Source: Actinomycetes bacterium (GTDB lineage Bacteria; Actinomycetota; Actinomycetes; Nanopelagicales; Nanopelagicaceae). Taken from it: a stretch of DNA of 38,191 bases. This document shows, in pieces, positions 24,651-33,818 of the stretch (its first letter is position 1; every line of letters begins with the position of its first letter). The stretch covers positions 1 through 38,191 of the forward strand of contig BJFT01000009.1 of NCBI GenBank assembly GCA_014190015.1, read 5' to 3'. The position numbers and the translations under genes were made by a program. A model generated the notes under the pieces. It saw only the letters and a list, made by a program, of their open reading frames with translations, had not been told where the DNA came from and ran no database searches.

Positions 24651-26333
24651 ATGGCTAAGGACTTTGATGTTCTCATCATTGGTTCTGGCTTTGGCGGCTC
24701 GGTGTCAGCACTCAGGCTCACAGAAAAAGGTTATTCAGTAGCAGTTCTTGAAGCAGGAAAAAGGTTTAAAGAAAAAGATTTCCCTAAAACTTCTTGGCGT
24801 CTTCGAAAATTTCTATTCTTTCCAAAAATTGGATTGCTCGGCATACAGAGAATTCACGCACTACCTGATGTTTTAATCCTTGCGGGTGCAGGCGTTGGTG
24901 GCGGTTCACTCGTGTATGCAAACACGCTATATCAACCACCTGATTCTTATTTCCAAGATAAGCAGTGGCAGCACATCACGGATTGGAAATCAGAGTTACT
25001 GCCTTGGTATGACCAAGCAAGTCGAATGCTTGGTGTTGCAGAGAATCCATATTTTTCTCCAAGTGATCAGGCAATGAAAGATGTTGCAATCGAAATGGGC
25101 GTTGGTCATACATTCAAAATGGCGCCACTTGGAGTTTATTTTGGCGAAGGCTCAGGTATCGCAAGTAAAGATCCATATTTTGGCGGCGTTGGTCCTGCGC
25201 GAAGCGGTTGCCAACAATGTGGTGCATGCATGACTGGTTGCAGGTTTAATTCGAAAAATACGCTGCCTAAGAATTATCTTGGTTTAGCAGAATCTGCGGG
25301 AGCAAAAGTATTTCCACTAACAACCGTCACTTCTTTTGAGCAAGCATCTGACGGCTCATGGATTGTAAAAGCTAAGAAAACAAATGGACTTTTCGGCAGA
25401 ACAATTACTTTTACGGCCAATCAATTAATAGTTAGTGCTGGTACATATAACACTCAAAAACTTCTGCACCGTATGAAAGCAATAGGAAAGCTGCCAAAAC
25501 TCTCTGATCGTCTTGGTGATTTATCCCGAACAAATAGTGAAGCACTTACAGGTGCTCTTTTGCCGAAGTCCGATATTGATTTCAGTAAAGGCGCGGCAAT
25601 TACCTCTTCATTCTTTCCGGATGAGCACACTCACGTAGAGCCAGTTCGCTACGGCAAGGGAAGCAATGCGATGGGCTTATTGCAGACAATCATGACTGAT
25701 GGCAACGTTGCAAAAGATCGCCGCCGGCAATGGGTTCGGGAATTCATTAAAAAACCATCTTTGTTATTGCGTGTTCTAAATGTTCGTCAATGGTCAGAGC
25801 GCACAGTCATCGCATTAGTTATGCAAAACGTTGATTCAGCACTATCTGTTAGACCAAAAAAGAAGTGGTGGGGTTTGGGTTTAACATCAACAAATAACTC
25901 TGAAAATCCAAATGCAACGTACATTCCGGCTGCAAATGAAACCGTACGACGCATCGCTAATAAATACGGTGGTTTTGCAGGGGGACATATCGGTGACTTA
26001 ATTGGTGCTCCATTCACAGCGCACTTTGTGGGTGGGTGCGTTATTGGTTCAGATATTTCGCAAGGTGTCATCGATCCATATCACCGTGTTTGGAATTACC
26101 CAACGATGCATGTTGTGGACGGTGCTGCAGTGACTGCAAACCTTGGTGTAAATCCTTCACTGACAATTACCGCGCAAGCAGAGCGAGCAATATCTTTTTG
26201 GCCGAATAAAGGCGAGCTAGATCCCCGCCCAGTTCAAAATAGTGAGTACAGACGAATTAACGCAGTTCCTCCTCATTCACCATTTGTTCCTGCTGGCGCA
26301 ATTGGTGAATTACTTATGCCACCAACGAAGTAA
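24651..26333 (+). CDS. GMC-family FAD oxidoreductase, cholesterol-oxidase-like
   Basis: A 560-residue flavoprotein. The N-terminal FAD loop is DVLIIGSGFGGSVSALRL with LEAGKRF as the adenosine-binding acid segment, then GAGVGGGSLVYAN. A cysteine cluster CQQCGACMTGC (Cys187, 190, 193, 197) precedes the substrate domain, a feature of the ChoD-like branch. The C-terminus has AHFVGGCVIG and VNPSLTITAQAERA, giving the conserved His and Asn region. The substrate may be a sterol, terpenoid or other alcohol. AGAGG precedes the ATG. It overlaps the kinase gene by 24 nt in convergence. Confidence 0.85.
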   Translation: MAKDFDVLIIGSGFGGSVSALRLTEKGYSVAVLEAGKRFKEKDFPKTSWRLRKFLFFPKIGLLGIQRIHALPDVLILAGAGVGGGSLVYANTLYQPPDSYFQDKQWQHITDWKSELLPWYDQASRMLGVAENPYFSPSDQAMKDVAIEMGVGHTFKMAPLGVYFGEGSGIASKDPYFGGVGPARSGCQQCGACMTGCRFNSKNTLPKNYLGLAESAGAKVFPLTTVTSFEQASDGSWIVKAKKTNGLFGRTITFTANQLIVSAGTYNTQKLLHRMKAIGKLPKLSDRLGDLSRTNSEALTGALLPKSDIDFSKGAAITSSFFPDEHTHVEPVRYGKGSNAMGLLQTIMTDGNVAKDRRRQWVREFIKKPSLLLRVLNVRQWSERTVIALVMQNVDSALSVRPKKKWWGLGLTSTNNSENPNATYIPAANETVRRIANKYGGFAGGHIGDLIGAPFTAHFVGGCVIGSDISQGVIDPYHRVWNYPTMHVVDGAAVTANLGVNPSLTITAQAERAISFWPNKGELDPRPVQNSEYRRINAVPPHSPFVPAGAIGELLMPPTK

Positions 26334-27215
26334 CGGTTCTATATCTTCTGGTACGTGCTCTGCTATAAAAGTTGCACCATCTAAATGATTACCTTGTGGT
26401 TCTACCAGAGTAATTTGTGGCAACAATGAAGAAGTGCGCCTGCGAATAGCTTCGACATAACCTTTATTTTCTGCAAGCTTTCCAAGAAGCGCAATGCCAA
26501 TTCCTTCATTGCGCATTCCACCAACATTTGTCCACGCTGCACGAATCGTCTTGGCTAGATATTCGGCACCTTTATCTCTAATAGTGATTGCATCAGTGTT
26601 CTTTGTTTCGGCGGCTTCAAGAAGAGTTTTGGCAGCGTTAATGCAGAGCAATTGCGCTTTGGCATCTGTGTGAGACTTCAATGATTCATAAGTTTTAATC
26701 TCGGATTCAAAGAATTCAGATAAGAACGTTGCATCATCTCTGCCTTCTTGTGTTGCAAGTACGCGCTCTAAAGCCGCTTTACCTAACCAGAATCCCCCAC
26801 CAAGATCTCCAAAAATATGTCCCAGTCCATCGGTGTGCGAATAACTTCCGCGACGACCAGCAATTGCAACTGTTCCACTTCCAATGGAGAGGGCAACTCC
26901 ATCGTTGTTTCCAAGTGCGCCAAAGTAACCAGCTAAACCATCATCGATAACTGCAACAGATTTAGCACCGAAGTACTTTGAAGCTAGAACTCCATATGGT
27001 TTTGGGTCGCCTACGTCGCCGTAAACACCCGTGATACTCAGTGCCACAACATCGCTTTGAAATGTTGGGCCAAAGTTTTCCTGCGCTTCTGCAAATAAAT
27101 CGTTGAGAACATCAAGAGTGCTCTCGTGTGCTTGCTTGGCTCTCTTACTTGTGAATTGTGAATCAGGTGACTTAAATCTCGCACCTGATTGCCCTAAGTC
27201 GACTGCTAGCACCAT
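26310..27215 (-). CDS. BadF/BadG/BcrA/BcrD-type ATPase, N-acetylglucosamine-kinase-like
   Basis: A 301-residue ASKHA-fold protein. The N-terminal phosphate loop MVLAVDLGQSGARFKS replaces the DGGGTK pattern. The second phosphate and adenosine motifs are VALSIGSGTVAIAGRRG and GLGHIFGDLGGGFWLGKAALERVL, the latter typical of GlcNAc kinases in this family. It probably phosphorylates an amino sugar in salvage; the sugar is not certain. I start at the ATG at 27215, 33 codons inside the longest frame, because the upstream extension is Cys-rich and unlike the family. TAGACT ends 7 nt before it, suggesting a leaderless start. It diverges from the SDR gene across 27 bases. Confidence 0.82.
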   Translation of the reverse strand: MVLAVDLGQSGARFKSPDSQFTSKRAKQAHESTLDVLNDLFAEAQENFGPTFQSDVVALSITGVYGDVGDPKPYGVLASKYFGAKSVAVIDDGLAGYFGALGNNDGVALSIGSGTVAIAGRRGSYSHTDGLGHIFGDLGGGFWLGKAALERVLATQEGRDDATFLSEFFESEIKTYESLKSHTDAKAQLLCINAAKTLLEAAETKNTDAITIRDKGAEYLAKTIRAAWTNVGGMRNEGIGIALLGKLAENKGYVEAIRRRTSSLLPQITLVEPQGNHLDGATFIAEHVPEDIEPLLRWWHK

Positions 27216-27242
27216 AATTGCAAGTCTAGTTAAGGAGAGCAG

Positions 27243-28013
27243 ATGAGCAAATGGGCCGTTGTAACAGGCGCAACAGCAGGTATCGGTGAGAGCTTTACTC
27301 GCATATTGGCTCACGATGGTTTCAATATTGTTCTGGTCGCTCGAGATCTAGAGCGCATGAAAGAGCGTGCTGCACATTTGGAATCACAATTTAAAGTTCA
27401 GACCGCAATCATTCAAGCAGATTTAGCAACCGATGATGGTTGCGCGAAAGTTGAAAAATACTTGCGTGAGAACCAGATTGAAGTTCTCATTAATAATGCA
27501 GGATTTGGTATCAATAAAGCATTCTCCGTTAGCGATGTAAATGCAGAGCAACAATTATTAGACGTACTTGTTCGCACACCTATGCGTTTAATGCACACAG
27601 TTATTCCGCAGATGAAAGAGCGAAATAGCGGCTCTATTATTAATGTTTCATCCGTTGCGGGATGGATTGCTGGCGGAACGTATAGTGCGTCAAAGTCTTA
27701 TCTCACGGTGCTCTCTGAATCACTTCACACTGAAATGAGCGGTACTGGTGTAAAGATTTCTGCTTTGTGTCCCGGATTTACTCGTACTGAATTTCACGAA
27801 CGTGGGCGAATGCGCATGAATGGTTTACCGGAGTTCATGTGGCTTAGCGCTGATCGAGTTGTTTTGCAGGCATGGAAAGAGAATCAAAATGGAAAGGTTC
27901 TATCTATTCCTGGTTGGCAGTATCTGCTCTTAAGTACTGTTTCTCGTTTTGGACCACGTCCCCTTGTTCGCAAGCTCGGAATGAATGTGAGAGTGCGCCA
28001 GCGCCAGAAGTAG
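27243..28013 (+). CDS. Short-chain dehydrogenase/reductase
   Basis: A 256-residue classical SDR. The cofactor loop VTGATAGIGESFTRIL (residues 7-22) with LVARDLERM favours NADP. LINNAGFGIN, the catalytic Ser in NVSSVAGW and the YSASK catalytic Tyr-Lys are all present, followed by LCPGFTRTEFHERG. The substrate is unknown. AAGGAGAG lies 6 nt before the ATG. The intergenic gap to the kinase is only 27 bases, so its promoter probably lies inside the kinase 5' coding end. Confidence 0.92.
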   Translation: MSKWAVVTGATAGIGESFTRILAHDGFNIVLVARDLERMKERAAHLESQFKVQTAIIQADLATDDGCAKVEKYLRENQIEVLINNAGFGINKAFSVSDVNAEQQLLDVLVRTPMRLMHTVIPQMKERNSGSIINVSSVAGWIAGGTYSASKSYLTVLSESLHTEMSGTGVKISALCPGFTRTEFHERGRMRMNGLPEFMWLSADRVVLQAWKENQNGKVLSIPGWQYLLLSTVSRFGPRPLVRKLGMNVRVRQRQK

Positions 28014-28068
28014 TTCGTATAGTGCTAGCCCTATACGTTGCAGCACTTATTTCTTCTACGGTGTTGTT

Positions 28069-29451
28069 GTGCTCCGTAGATATTTATCCCTAAGTACTCT
28101 CGGATTTTTGCTGCTCATCATTCATTTAATCACTCGTGTTATTCATACAACCCCGCAGGTGTATCTAGATTTATGGATCTATAACGCAATTGCAATCATA
28201 TTTGTTTTTTCACTTATCGGAGTGCCAAGTTTTAATGACCATGTAGGTATTGCTTTTCTGGCACTGGCTATTGCTTTCTGGGCTGCTGGGTCTTTGATTT
28301 CTTCACTCAGTGTTTTTTATACAATCAATTTGCGGATTGAATTGATTTCAAATGTTCTTTACATGCTCTTCTATCCAGCAGCTTTTATTGCATTGCCACG
28401 GCTACTGTCTCAAAGATCACGTATCTCTGCTGTCGAAATTTTAGATTCAACAATCATCGCACTCGGTTTAGGTTCACTTGGAACCGCGCTCTTTGTTGGT
28501 CCAGTTTTGCCACGGCTTAATGGCGACATGGTGATGACTTTTTTCGCAATTTTTTATCCTGTTGGTGATTTAATTTTGGTTGCCAGCGTAATTTCCACCC
28601 TCTTAACACAGAGAGTTTCCAAGCGGGCAATTATTGCCAGCTCTGGAATTATCATCTTTGCTTTCTCAGACTTTCTCTTTCTCTGGCTACACGTAAACAA
28701 CAAATATGTTTTCGGATCGATTTCTGATGATGGTTGGTTGGTCGGGCTCGCACTCCTTGTTATGTCTACGCAATTTAAAGCTAGTGAACAGACTTCCAAT
28801 GAAGGGGTAAATCCTGTATTCGTTGCGCTCTCTGTCTTTTTAAGTGCAACGCTCCTTGGAATAATTACGTTGCGCCCTGGCTATTTTCCTTCATTCATTC
28901 TTCTTCCCACTTTACTGACGTTACTTGTTGCTTTTATTCGAATGACTATTGCACTCAGACAAGCACGATCCCTTGGCGCAGAGCGAACACTTGCGCGCAC
29001 CGATGAGTTAACGGGTTTATCTAATCGAAGAAAATTGATTGCGGAGATGGAAGAAATCGGAAACTCTGAAGGTGCACTCTTGATTTTAGACCTTGATGGT
29101 TTCAAACCAGTAAATGACTCATTCGGTCATGACGTTGGAGATGAAATATTAAAACAAGTTGCGATGCGTTTTCATAGAGCTCTTCCACCGGATGCAACTC
29201 TTGCCAGATTAGGCGGCGATGAATTTGGTGTTTTAATCCACGGCAATTATGAAACTAGTATGGAGGTTGCACTAGCTCTTCATGCAACTATGAGTTATCC
29301 ATTCTTGATTGGCAAGGATTCAATTGATCTGGGCGTAAGCATTGGCGTTGCAGCTAATAATGAAGATCACGATTTATTGCGAAGAGCAGATGTTGCTATG
29401 TATCGAGCAAAGCGAGAATCACTCGGCGTTGCGCACTTTGATTTCTTCTAA
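28069..29451 (+). CDS. Membrane-bound GGDEF diguanylate cyclase
   Basis: A 460-residue protein with about eight to nine hydrophobic helices in residues 1-300 forming an uncharacterised membrane sensor, then a GGDEF domain (about 310-458) with ARTDELTGLSNRRKL, LILDLDGFKPVNDSFGHDVGDEIL and an intact RLGGDEFGVL active site. The position of the inhibitory RxxD site upstream of GGDEF reads LPPDA, so product feedback by c-di-GMP is unlikely. No EAL domain follows. The start is GTG; there is no good Shine-Dalgarno. It overlaps the photolyase by 33 nt in convergence. Confidence 0.9.
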   Translation: MLRRYLSLSTLGFLLLIIHLITRVIHTTPQVYLDLWIYNAIAIIFVFSLIGVPSFNDHVGIAFLALAIAFWAAGSLISSLSVFYTINLRIELISNVLYMLFYPAAFIALPRLLSQRSRISAVEILDSTIIALGLGSLGTALFVGPVLPRLNGDMVMTFFAIFYPVGDLILVASVISTLLTQRVSKRAIIASSGIIIFAFSDFLFLWLHVNNKYVFGSISDDGWLVGLALLVMSTQFKASEQTSNEGVNPVFVALSVFLSATLLGIITLRPGYFPSFILLPTLLTLLVAFIRMTIALRQARSLGAERTLARTDELTGLSNRRKLIAEMEEIGNSEGALLILDLDGFKPVNDSFGHDVGDEILKQVAMRFHRALPPDATLARLGGDEFGVLIHGNYETSMEVALALHATMSYPFLIGKDSIDLGVSIGVAANNEDHDLLRRADVAMYRAKRESLGVAHFDFF

Positions 29452-30768
29452 GCGTGCGAGAGATTCAATTCGCTCTAGTGAGTGCTCAACTAATTTCTTT
29501 GGATAACCATGCTTATAACCATCGGCGCTATCCCATGGTTCGTGAATTTCATCTGCAGATAGGTGTGCTAATTCAGGCACATATTTACGGATGTAATCTC
29601 CATTTTCATCAAAGCGCTTGCCTTGTTCGATTGGATTAAATACTCGGTAATAAGGGGACGCATCTGTTCCGCACCCTGCAGTCCACTGCCAACCATGTGC
29701 ATTAGAAGCAATATCAAAATCAACCAGGTGCTCTTCAAAGAACAGAGCGCCGTGCTGCCATTCAATGTGTAAATCTTTGGCTAGAAATGACGCAACGACC
29801 ATGCGAACTCGGTTATGCATCCAGCCTTCTTTGATCAATTGGCGCATGCCTGCATCGACAAATGGGTATCCAGTTTTGCCTTCACACCACAAAGTAAATT
29901 TCTTACCTGGTTCGTCATAACGCATATTCGCGAATTGTGGTGCGTAATAATCCTTATCTGTATGCGGATAGTTAAACAAGACATCTGCATAGAATTCGCG
30001 CCAAGCAATTTCTTTTCTAAATGTGTCGTGCGCTTTGCTTTCACCTAAACCAGTGAGCAATGTGCGTGGATGAATCTCTCCCCACGTTAAGTGTGTGCTC
30101 ATTTTGCTTGTTCCATCGATGCCCGCAAAGTTTCTTGTTTCATCGTATGTATCAAGAGCTTTAGCCTTAAATTTTTTAAATCTTTCGTGCGCAGCTTTTT
30201 CTCCAGCAACTGGAATATCTGTTCCTGCTGGTGCTTGCCATGTTGGAAATTTTCTATGTTTAGCTTCTGGCGTGACTGCCTTAATTGATTTCGGTGCGGC
30301 TACAGCTGCGCGCCAACCATGTACAAGCCATGCACGATAAAAAGGTGTGTACACACGATAATTTGTTGCATCACTCGGTTTCTTAACGCGACCCGGTGCA
30401 ACTGCATATGGACTTCCTGTGCGTGTCAATTCGATTCCTGCAGCTTCAACTCGAGCATCGCGAGCAACTGCGTAAGTATCGTATTCGGCAGCAATATGAA
30501 CTGATGTTGTTTCGTATTTTTTCTTTAACTCTGTTAACACATCTACTGGATCGCCTTCGCAGACGAGCAATTTATTTTCCAGTGATTCATCGAGGCTCTT
30601 CAGTGAAGCAGCTAAGTACGCTAAACCTTTTTCACCGGTGATTTTAATTAATTGTGGATCCAAGATAAAAACAGGAACAATCTCGTCGCCAGCTTCGATG
30701 GCTGCCAATAAAGCAGGATTATCAATCAGGCGTAAGTCGCGCCTAAACCACATGATGCTGCGCGACAT
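29419..30768 (-). CDS. phr: Deoxyribodipyrimidine photolyase (CPD, class I)
   Basis: Repairs UV-made cyclobutane pyrimidine dimers with blue light using FAD. The 449 residues include the N-terminal antenna-domain opening IMWFRRDLRLIDNPAL and the C-terminal FAD domain with AWREFYADVLF, GMRQLIKEGWMHNRVRMVVASFLAKDL, NAHGWQWTAGCGTDASPYYRVFNP. Asn-Ala-His-Gly-Trp-Gln-Trp is a photolyase rather than a cryptochrome pattern, though function is not proven. It fits an organism of sunlit water. The citrate synthase gene ends 6 nt upstream on the same strand, so the two may be co-transcribed. Confidence 0.93.
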   Translation of the reverse strand: MSRSIMWFRRDLRLIDNPALLAAIEAGDEIVPVFILDPQLIKITGEKGLAYLAASLKSLDESLENKLLVCEGDPVDVLTELKKKYETTSVHIAAEYDTYAVARDARVEAAGIELTRTGSPYAVAPGRVKKPSDATNYRVYTPFYRAWLVHGWRAAVAAPKSIKAVTPEAKHRKFPTWQAPAGTDIPVAGEKAAHERFKKFKAKALDTYDETRNFAGIDGTSKMSTHLTWGEIHPRTLLTGLGESKAHDTFRKEIAWREFYADVLFNYPHTDKDYYAPQFANMRYDEPGKKFTLWCEGKTGYPFVDAGMRQLIKEGWMHNRVRMVVASFLAKDLHIEWQHGALFFEEHLVDFDIASNAHGWQWTAGCGTDASPYYRVFNPIEQGKRFDENGDYIRKYVPELAHLSADEIHEPWDSADGYKHGYPKKLVEHSLERIESLARLEEIKVRNAE

Positions 30769-30774
30769 GATTAC

Positions 30775-31890
30775 TTAATTGTGTAGTTGGTGAACTGTTG
30801 CATCCCAGCCCTGTACATCTTCTGGTTTGCGTGGAGCTTTACCGATGTAACGAGCTGATGGACGAATCAGGCGGCCAGTGCGTTTTTGCTCAAGAATATG
30901 TGCAGACCAACCAGCAGTGCGTGCTGCTGTAAACATTGAAGTAAATAGTGGTCCTGGAACATCTGCAAAATCAAGAACGATTGCAGCCCAGAATTCAACG
31001 TTAGTTTCTAGAACACGTTCTGGATGGCGCTCGTGAAGTTCGGCAAGTGCTGCCTTTTCTAATTCGAGTGCAACTTCATAACGCGGTGCACCTAATTCTT
31101 TTGCTGTGCGGCGCAATGTGCGTGCGCGTGGATCTTCTGCGCGGTAAACGCGGTGACCAAAGCCCATTAAGCGTTCGCCACGGTCCATTAAATCTTTAAC
31201 GTACTTACGTGCATCGCCAACGCGTTCTACATCTTCAATCATTCCAAGAACGCGTGAAGGTGCGCCGCCGTGAAGTGGACCTGACATCGCACCGATTGCA
31301 CCGGAGAGGGCAGCTGCAACATCTGCACCAGTTGATGCAATAACGCGTGAAGTAAATGTTGATGCATTCATTCCGTGCTCTGCAGCAGAAACAAAGTACG
31401 CGTCAATTGCGCGAACGTGTAGTGGATCTGGTTCTCCGCGCCAACGAATCATCATTCGCTCAACAACTGTGTGCGCCTTATCAATTTCCGATTCAGGAAC
31501 TGGTGTTGCAGAAATTCCACGAGCAGACTGTGCGAGGTATGAAAGAACCATGACTGATGCGCGCGCAAGATTTGAGCGAGCTTCTTCATCTGAAATATCT
31601 AGAAGAGGTTTGAATCCCCATGCTGGTGCAAGCATTGCAATTGCAGATTGCACATCTACTCGAACATCACCTGAGTGAACAGGGAGTGGGAATTTTTCTG
31701 CTGGTGGAAGACCTGGATTAAATTCATCATCAACAAGTAATCCCCATACGTTTCCAAATGAAACGCGTCCAACTAAATCTTCAATATCAACACCGCGGTA
31801 ACGAAGCGCACTGCCTTCTTTATCTGGTTCAGCAATTTCAGATTCAAAAGCTATGACACCTTCGAGACCTGGCTTGAAATCATCTGACAC
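30775..31890 (-). CDS. Citrate synthase (type 2, short form)
   Basis: Condenses oxaloacetate and acetyl-CoA. The 371-residue protein is of the short actinobacterial citrate synthase 2 / methylcitrate-like type. Catalytic residues are visible: His172 in AAEHGMNAS, the second His in GFGHRVYRAEDPRA and the Asp in LDFADVPGPLFT; GPLHGGAPSRVL is also present. The start is GTG with AGGAG 6 nt upstream. It diverges from pdxH across 124 bases. A methylcitrate synthase role cannot be excluded from sequence alone. Confidence 0.9.
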   Translation of the reverse strand: MSDDFKPGLEGVIAFESEIAEPDKEGSALRYRGVDIEDLVGRVSFGNVWGLLVDDEFNPGLPPAEKFPLPVHSGDVRVDVQSAIAMLAPAWGFKPLLDISDEEARSNLARASVMVLSYLAQSARGISATPVPESEIDKAHTVVERMMIRWRGEPDPLHVRAIDAYFVSAAEHGMNASTFTSRVIASTGADVAAALSGAIGAMSGPLHGGAPSRVLGMIEDVERVGDARKYVKDLMDRGERLMGFGHRVYRAEDPRARTLRRTAKELGAPRYEVALELEKAALAELHERHPERVLETNVEFWAAIVLDFADVPGPLFTSMFTAARTAGWSAHILEQKRTGRLIRPSARYIGKAPRKPEDVQGWDATVHQLHN

Positions 31891-31915
31891 AACGCGCTCC
31901 TTTAGTGGGTATTAC

Positions 31916-31933
31916 GGGGGTAATTCTGCCCCC
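31916..31933 (-). other. GGGGG/CCCCC hairpin upstream of citrate synthase
   Basis: GGGGG (31916-31920) and CCCCC (31929-31933) form a 5-bp all-GC stem with an 8-base loop, 26 nt before the citrate synthase GTG. No T-run follows, so it is not a terminator. It may be a leader fold or part of the promoter. Confidence 0.3.
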
Positions 31934-32004
31934 ATCTGCGCCGTGCTGGCGACCACGGATGTTGAGATAGCCCTGCGGGCAAAAGTGACGTTAGATACAT
32001 CCAT

Positions 32005-32017
32005 GGAGGAAACCGTG
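32005..32017 (+). promoter_or_regulatory. Ribosome binding site fixing the pdxH start
   Basis: GGAGG at 32005-32009 lies 5 nt before the GTG at 32015. The ATG at 32003 overlaps this Shine-Dalgarno, which argues against it as the start. Confidence 0.65.
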
Positions 32018-32677
32018 AATCAAAAAGGAATTCGAGCCGAGATTTCAGCAATGCGCCGCTCCTACGGCGAAGTCGGCCTGGAGAAATTGCCTGCGGATCC
32101 ATTTGTGGCATTCGAGGAGTGGATGACAGAAGCTGCTGCCAATGAAATTATTGTTGAAGCAAATGCAATGGTTTTATCTACTGCAGATGGTTCTGGAGAG
32201 ATAACAACTCGAACAGTTTTACTCAAAGATATTTCACAAGGCGGATTTACTTTCTTTACGAATTATTCTTCGCGCAAAGCACAAGCTATTGCGATGAATT
32301 CGCAAGTCACACTTCTTTTTCCTTGGTTTGCAATGGAGCGACAAGTAATAATCTCTGGACACGCAGATAAAATTTCACGCGAAGAGTCTGAGAGTTACTT
32401 TGCTACACGTCCTTGGTCCAGCCAGATTGGTGCGTGGGCGAGTGCACAATCAGCGCCATTATCTTCACGCGAAGAGTTAGAGATGCGATTCAAAGGTGCT
32501 GCTGAAAAATGGCCAGAAGGAAGTGTTGTTCCAACTCCACCACATTGGGGTGGTTTTCGAGTGATTCCTGACAGCATTGAATTCTGGCAAGGTAGATATT
32601 CCAGATTGCACGACCGCAATAGGTATTACAGATCAGATGCAAAATCCGATTGGGAAATGCAGCGTTACTTCCCGTAA
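32015..32677 (+). CDS. pdxH: Pyridoxamine 5'-phosphate oxidase
   Basis: An FMN enzyme that oxidises pyridoxine or pyridoxamine phosphate to PLP. I start at the GTG at 32015, giving 220 residues, the family length. Visible are the N-terminal RRSYGEVGLEKLPADPF, the FMN stretch TRTVLLKDISQGGFTFFTNYSSRKAQ, then GHADKISREESESYFATRPWSSQIGAWAS, and the C-terminal IEFWQGRYSRLHDR with the PLP-contacting Arg and WEMQRYFP. The next gene, serC, makes a PLP-dependent enzyme, an apt neighbour. It diverges from citrate synthase. Confidence 0.95.
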   Translation: MNQKGIRAEISAMRRSYGEVGLEKLPADPFVAFEEWMTEAAANEIIVEANAMVLSTADGSGEITTRTVLLKDISQGGFTFFTNYSSRKAQAIAMNSQVTLLFPWFAMERQVIISGHADKISREESESYFATRPWSSQIGAWASAQSAPLSSREELEMRFKGAAEKWPEGSVVPTPPHWGGFRVIPDSIEFWQGRYSRLHDRNRYYRSDAKSDWEMQRYFP

Positions 32678-33799
<1,122 letters not shown>

Positions 33800-33818
33800 T
33801 TCATCCGTAAGGGAAGTA

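Noticed and set aside
27216-27314. N-terminal 33-codon extension of the BadF-type kinase
   Set aside because: It would overlap the SDR start and is Cys-rich and unlike the family; the phosphate loop begins right after the ATG at 27215.
31853-32014. Upstream extension of pdxH to an ATG at 31853
   Set aside because: It would overlap the citrate synthase 5' end, and GGAGG at 32005 points to the GTG at 32015, which gives the family length.
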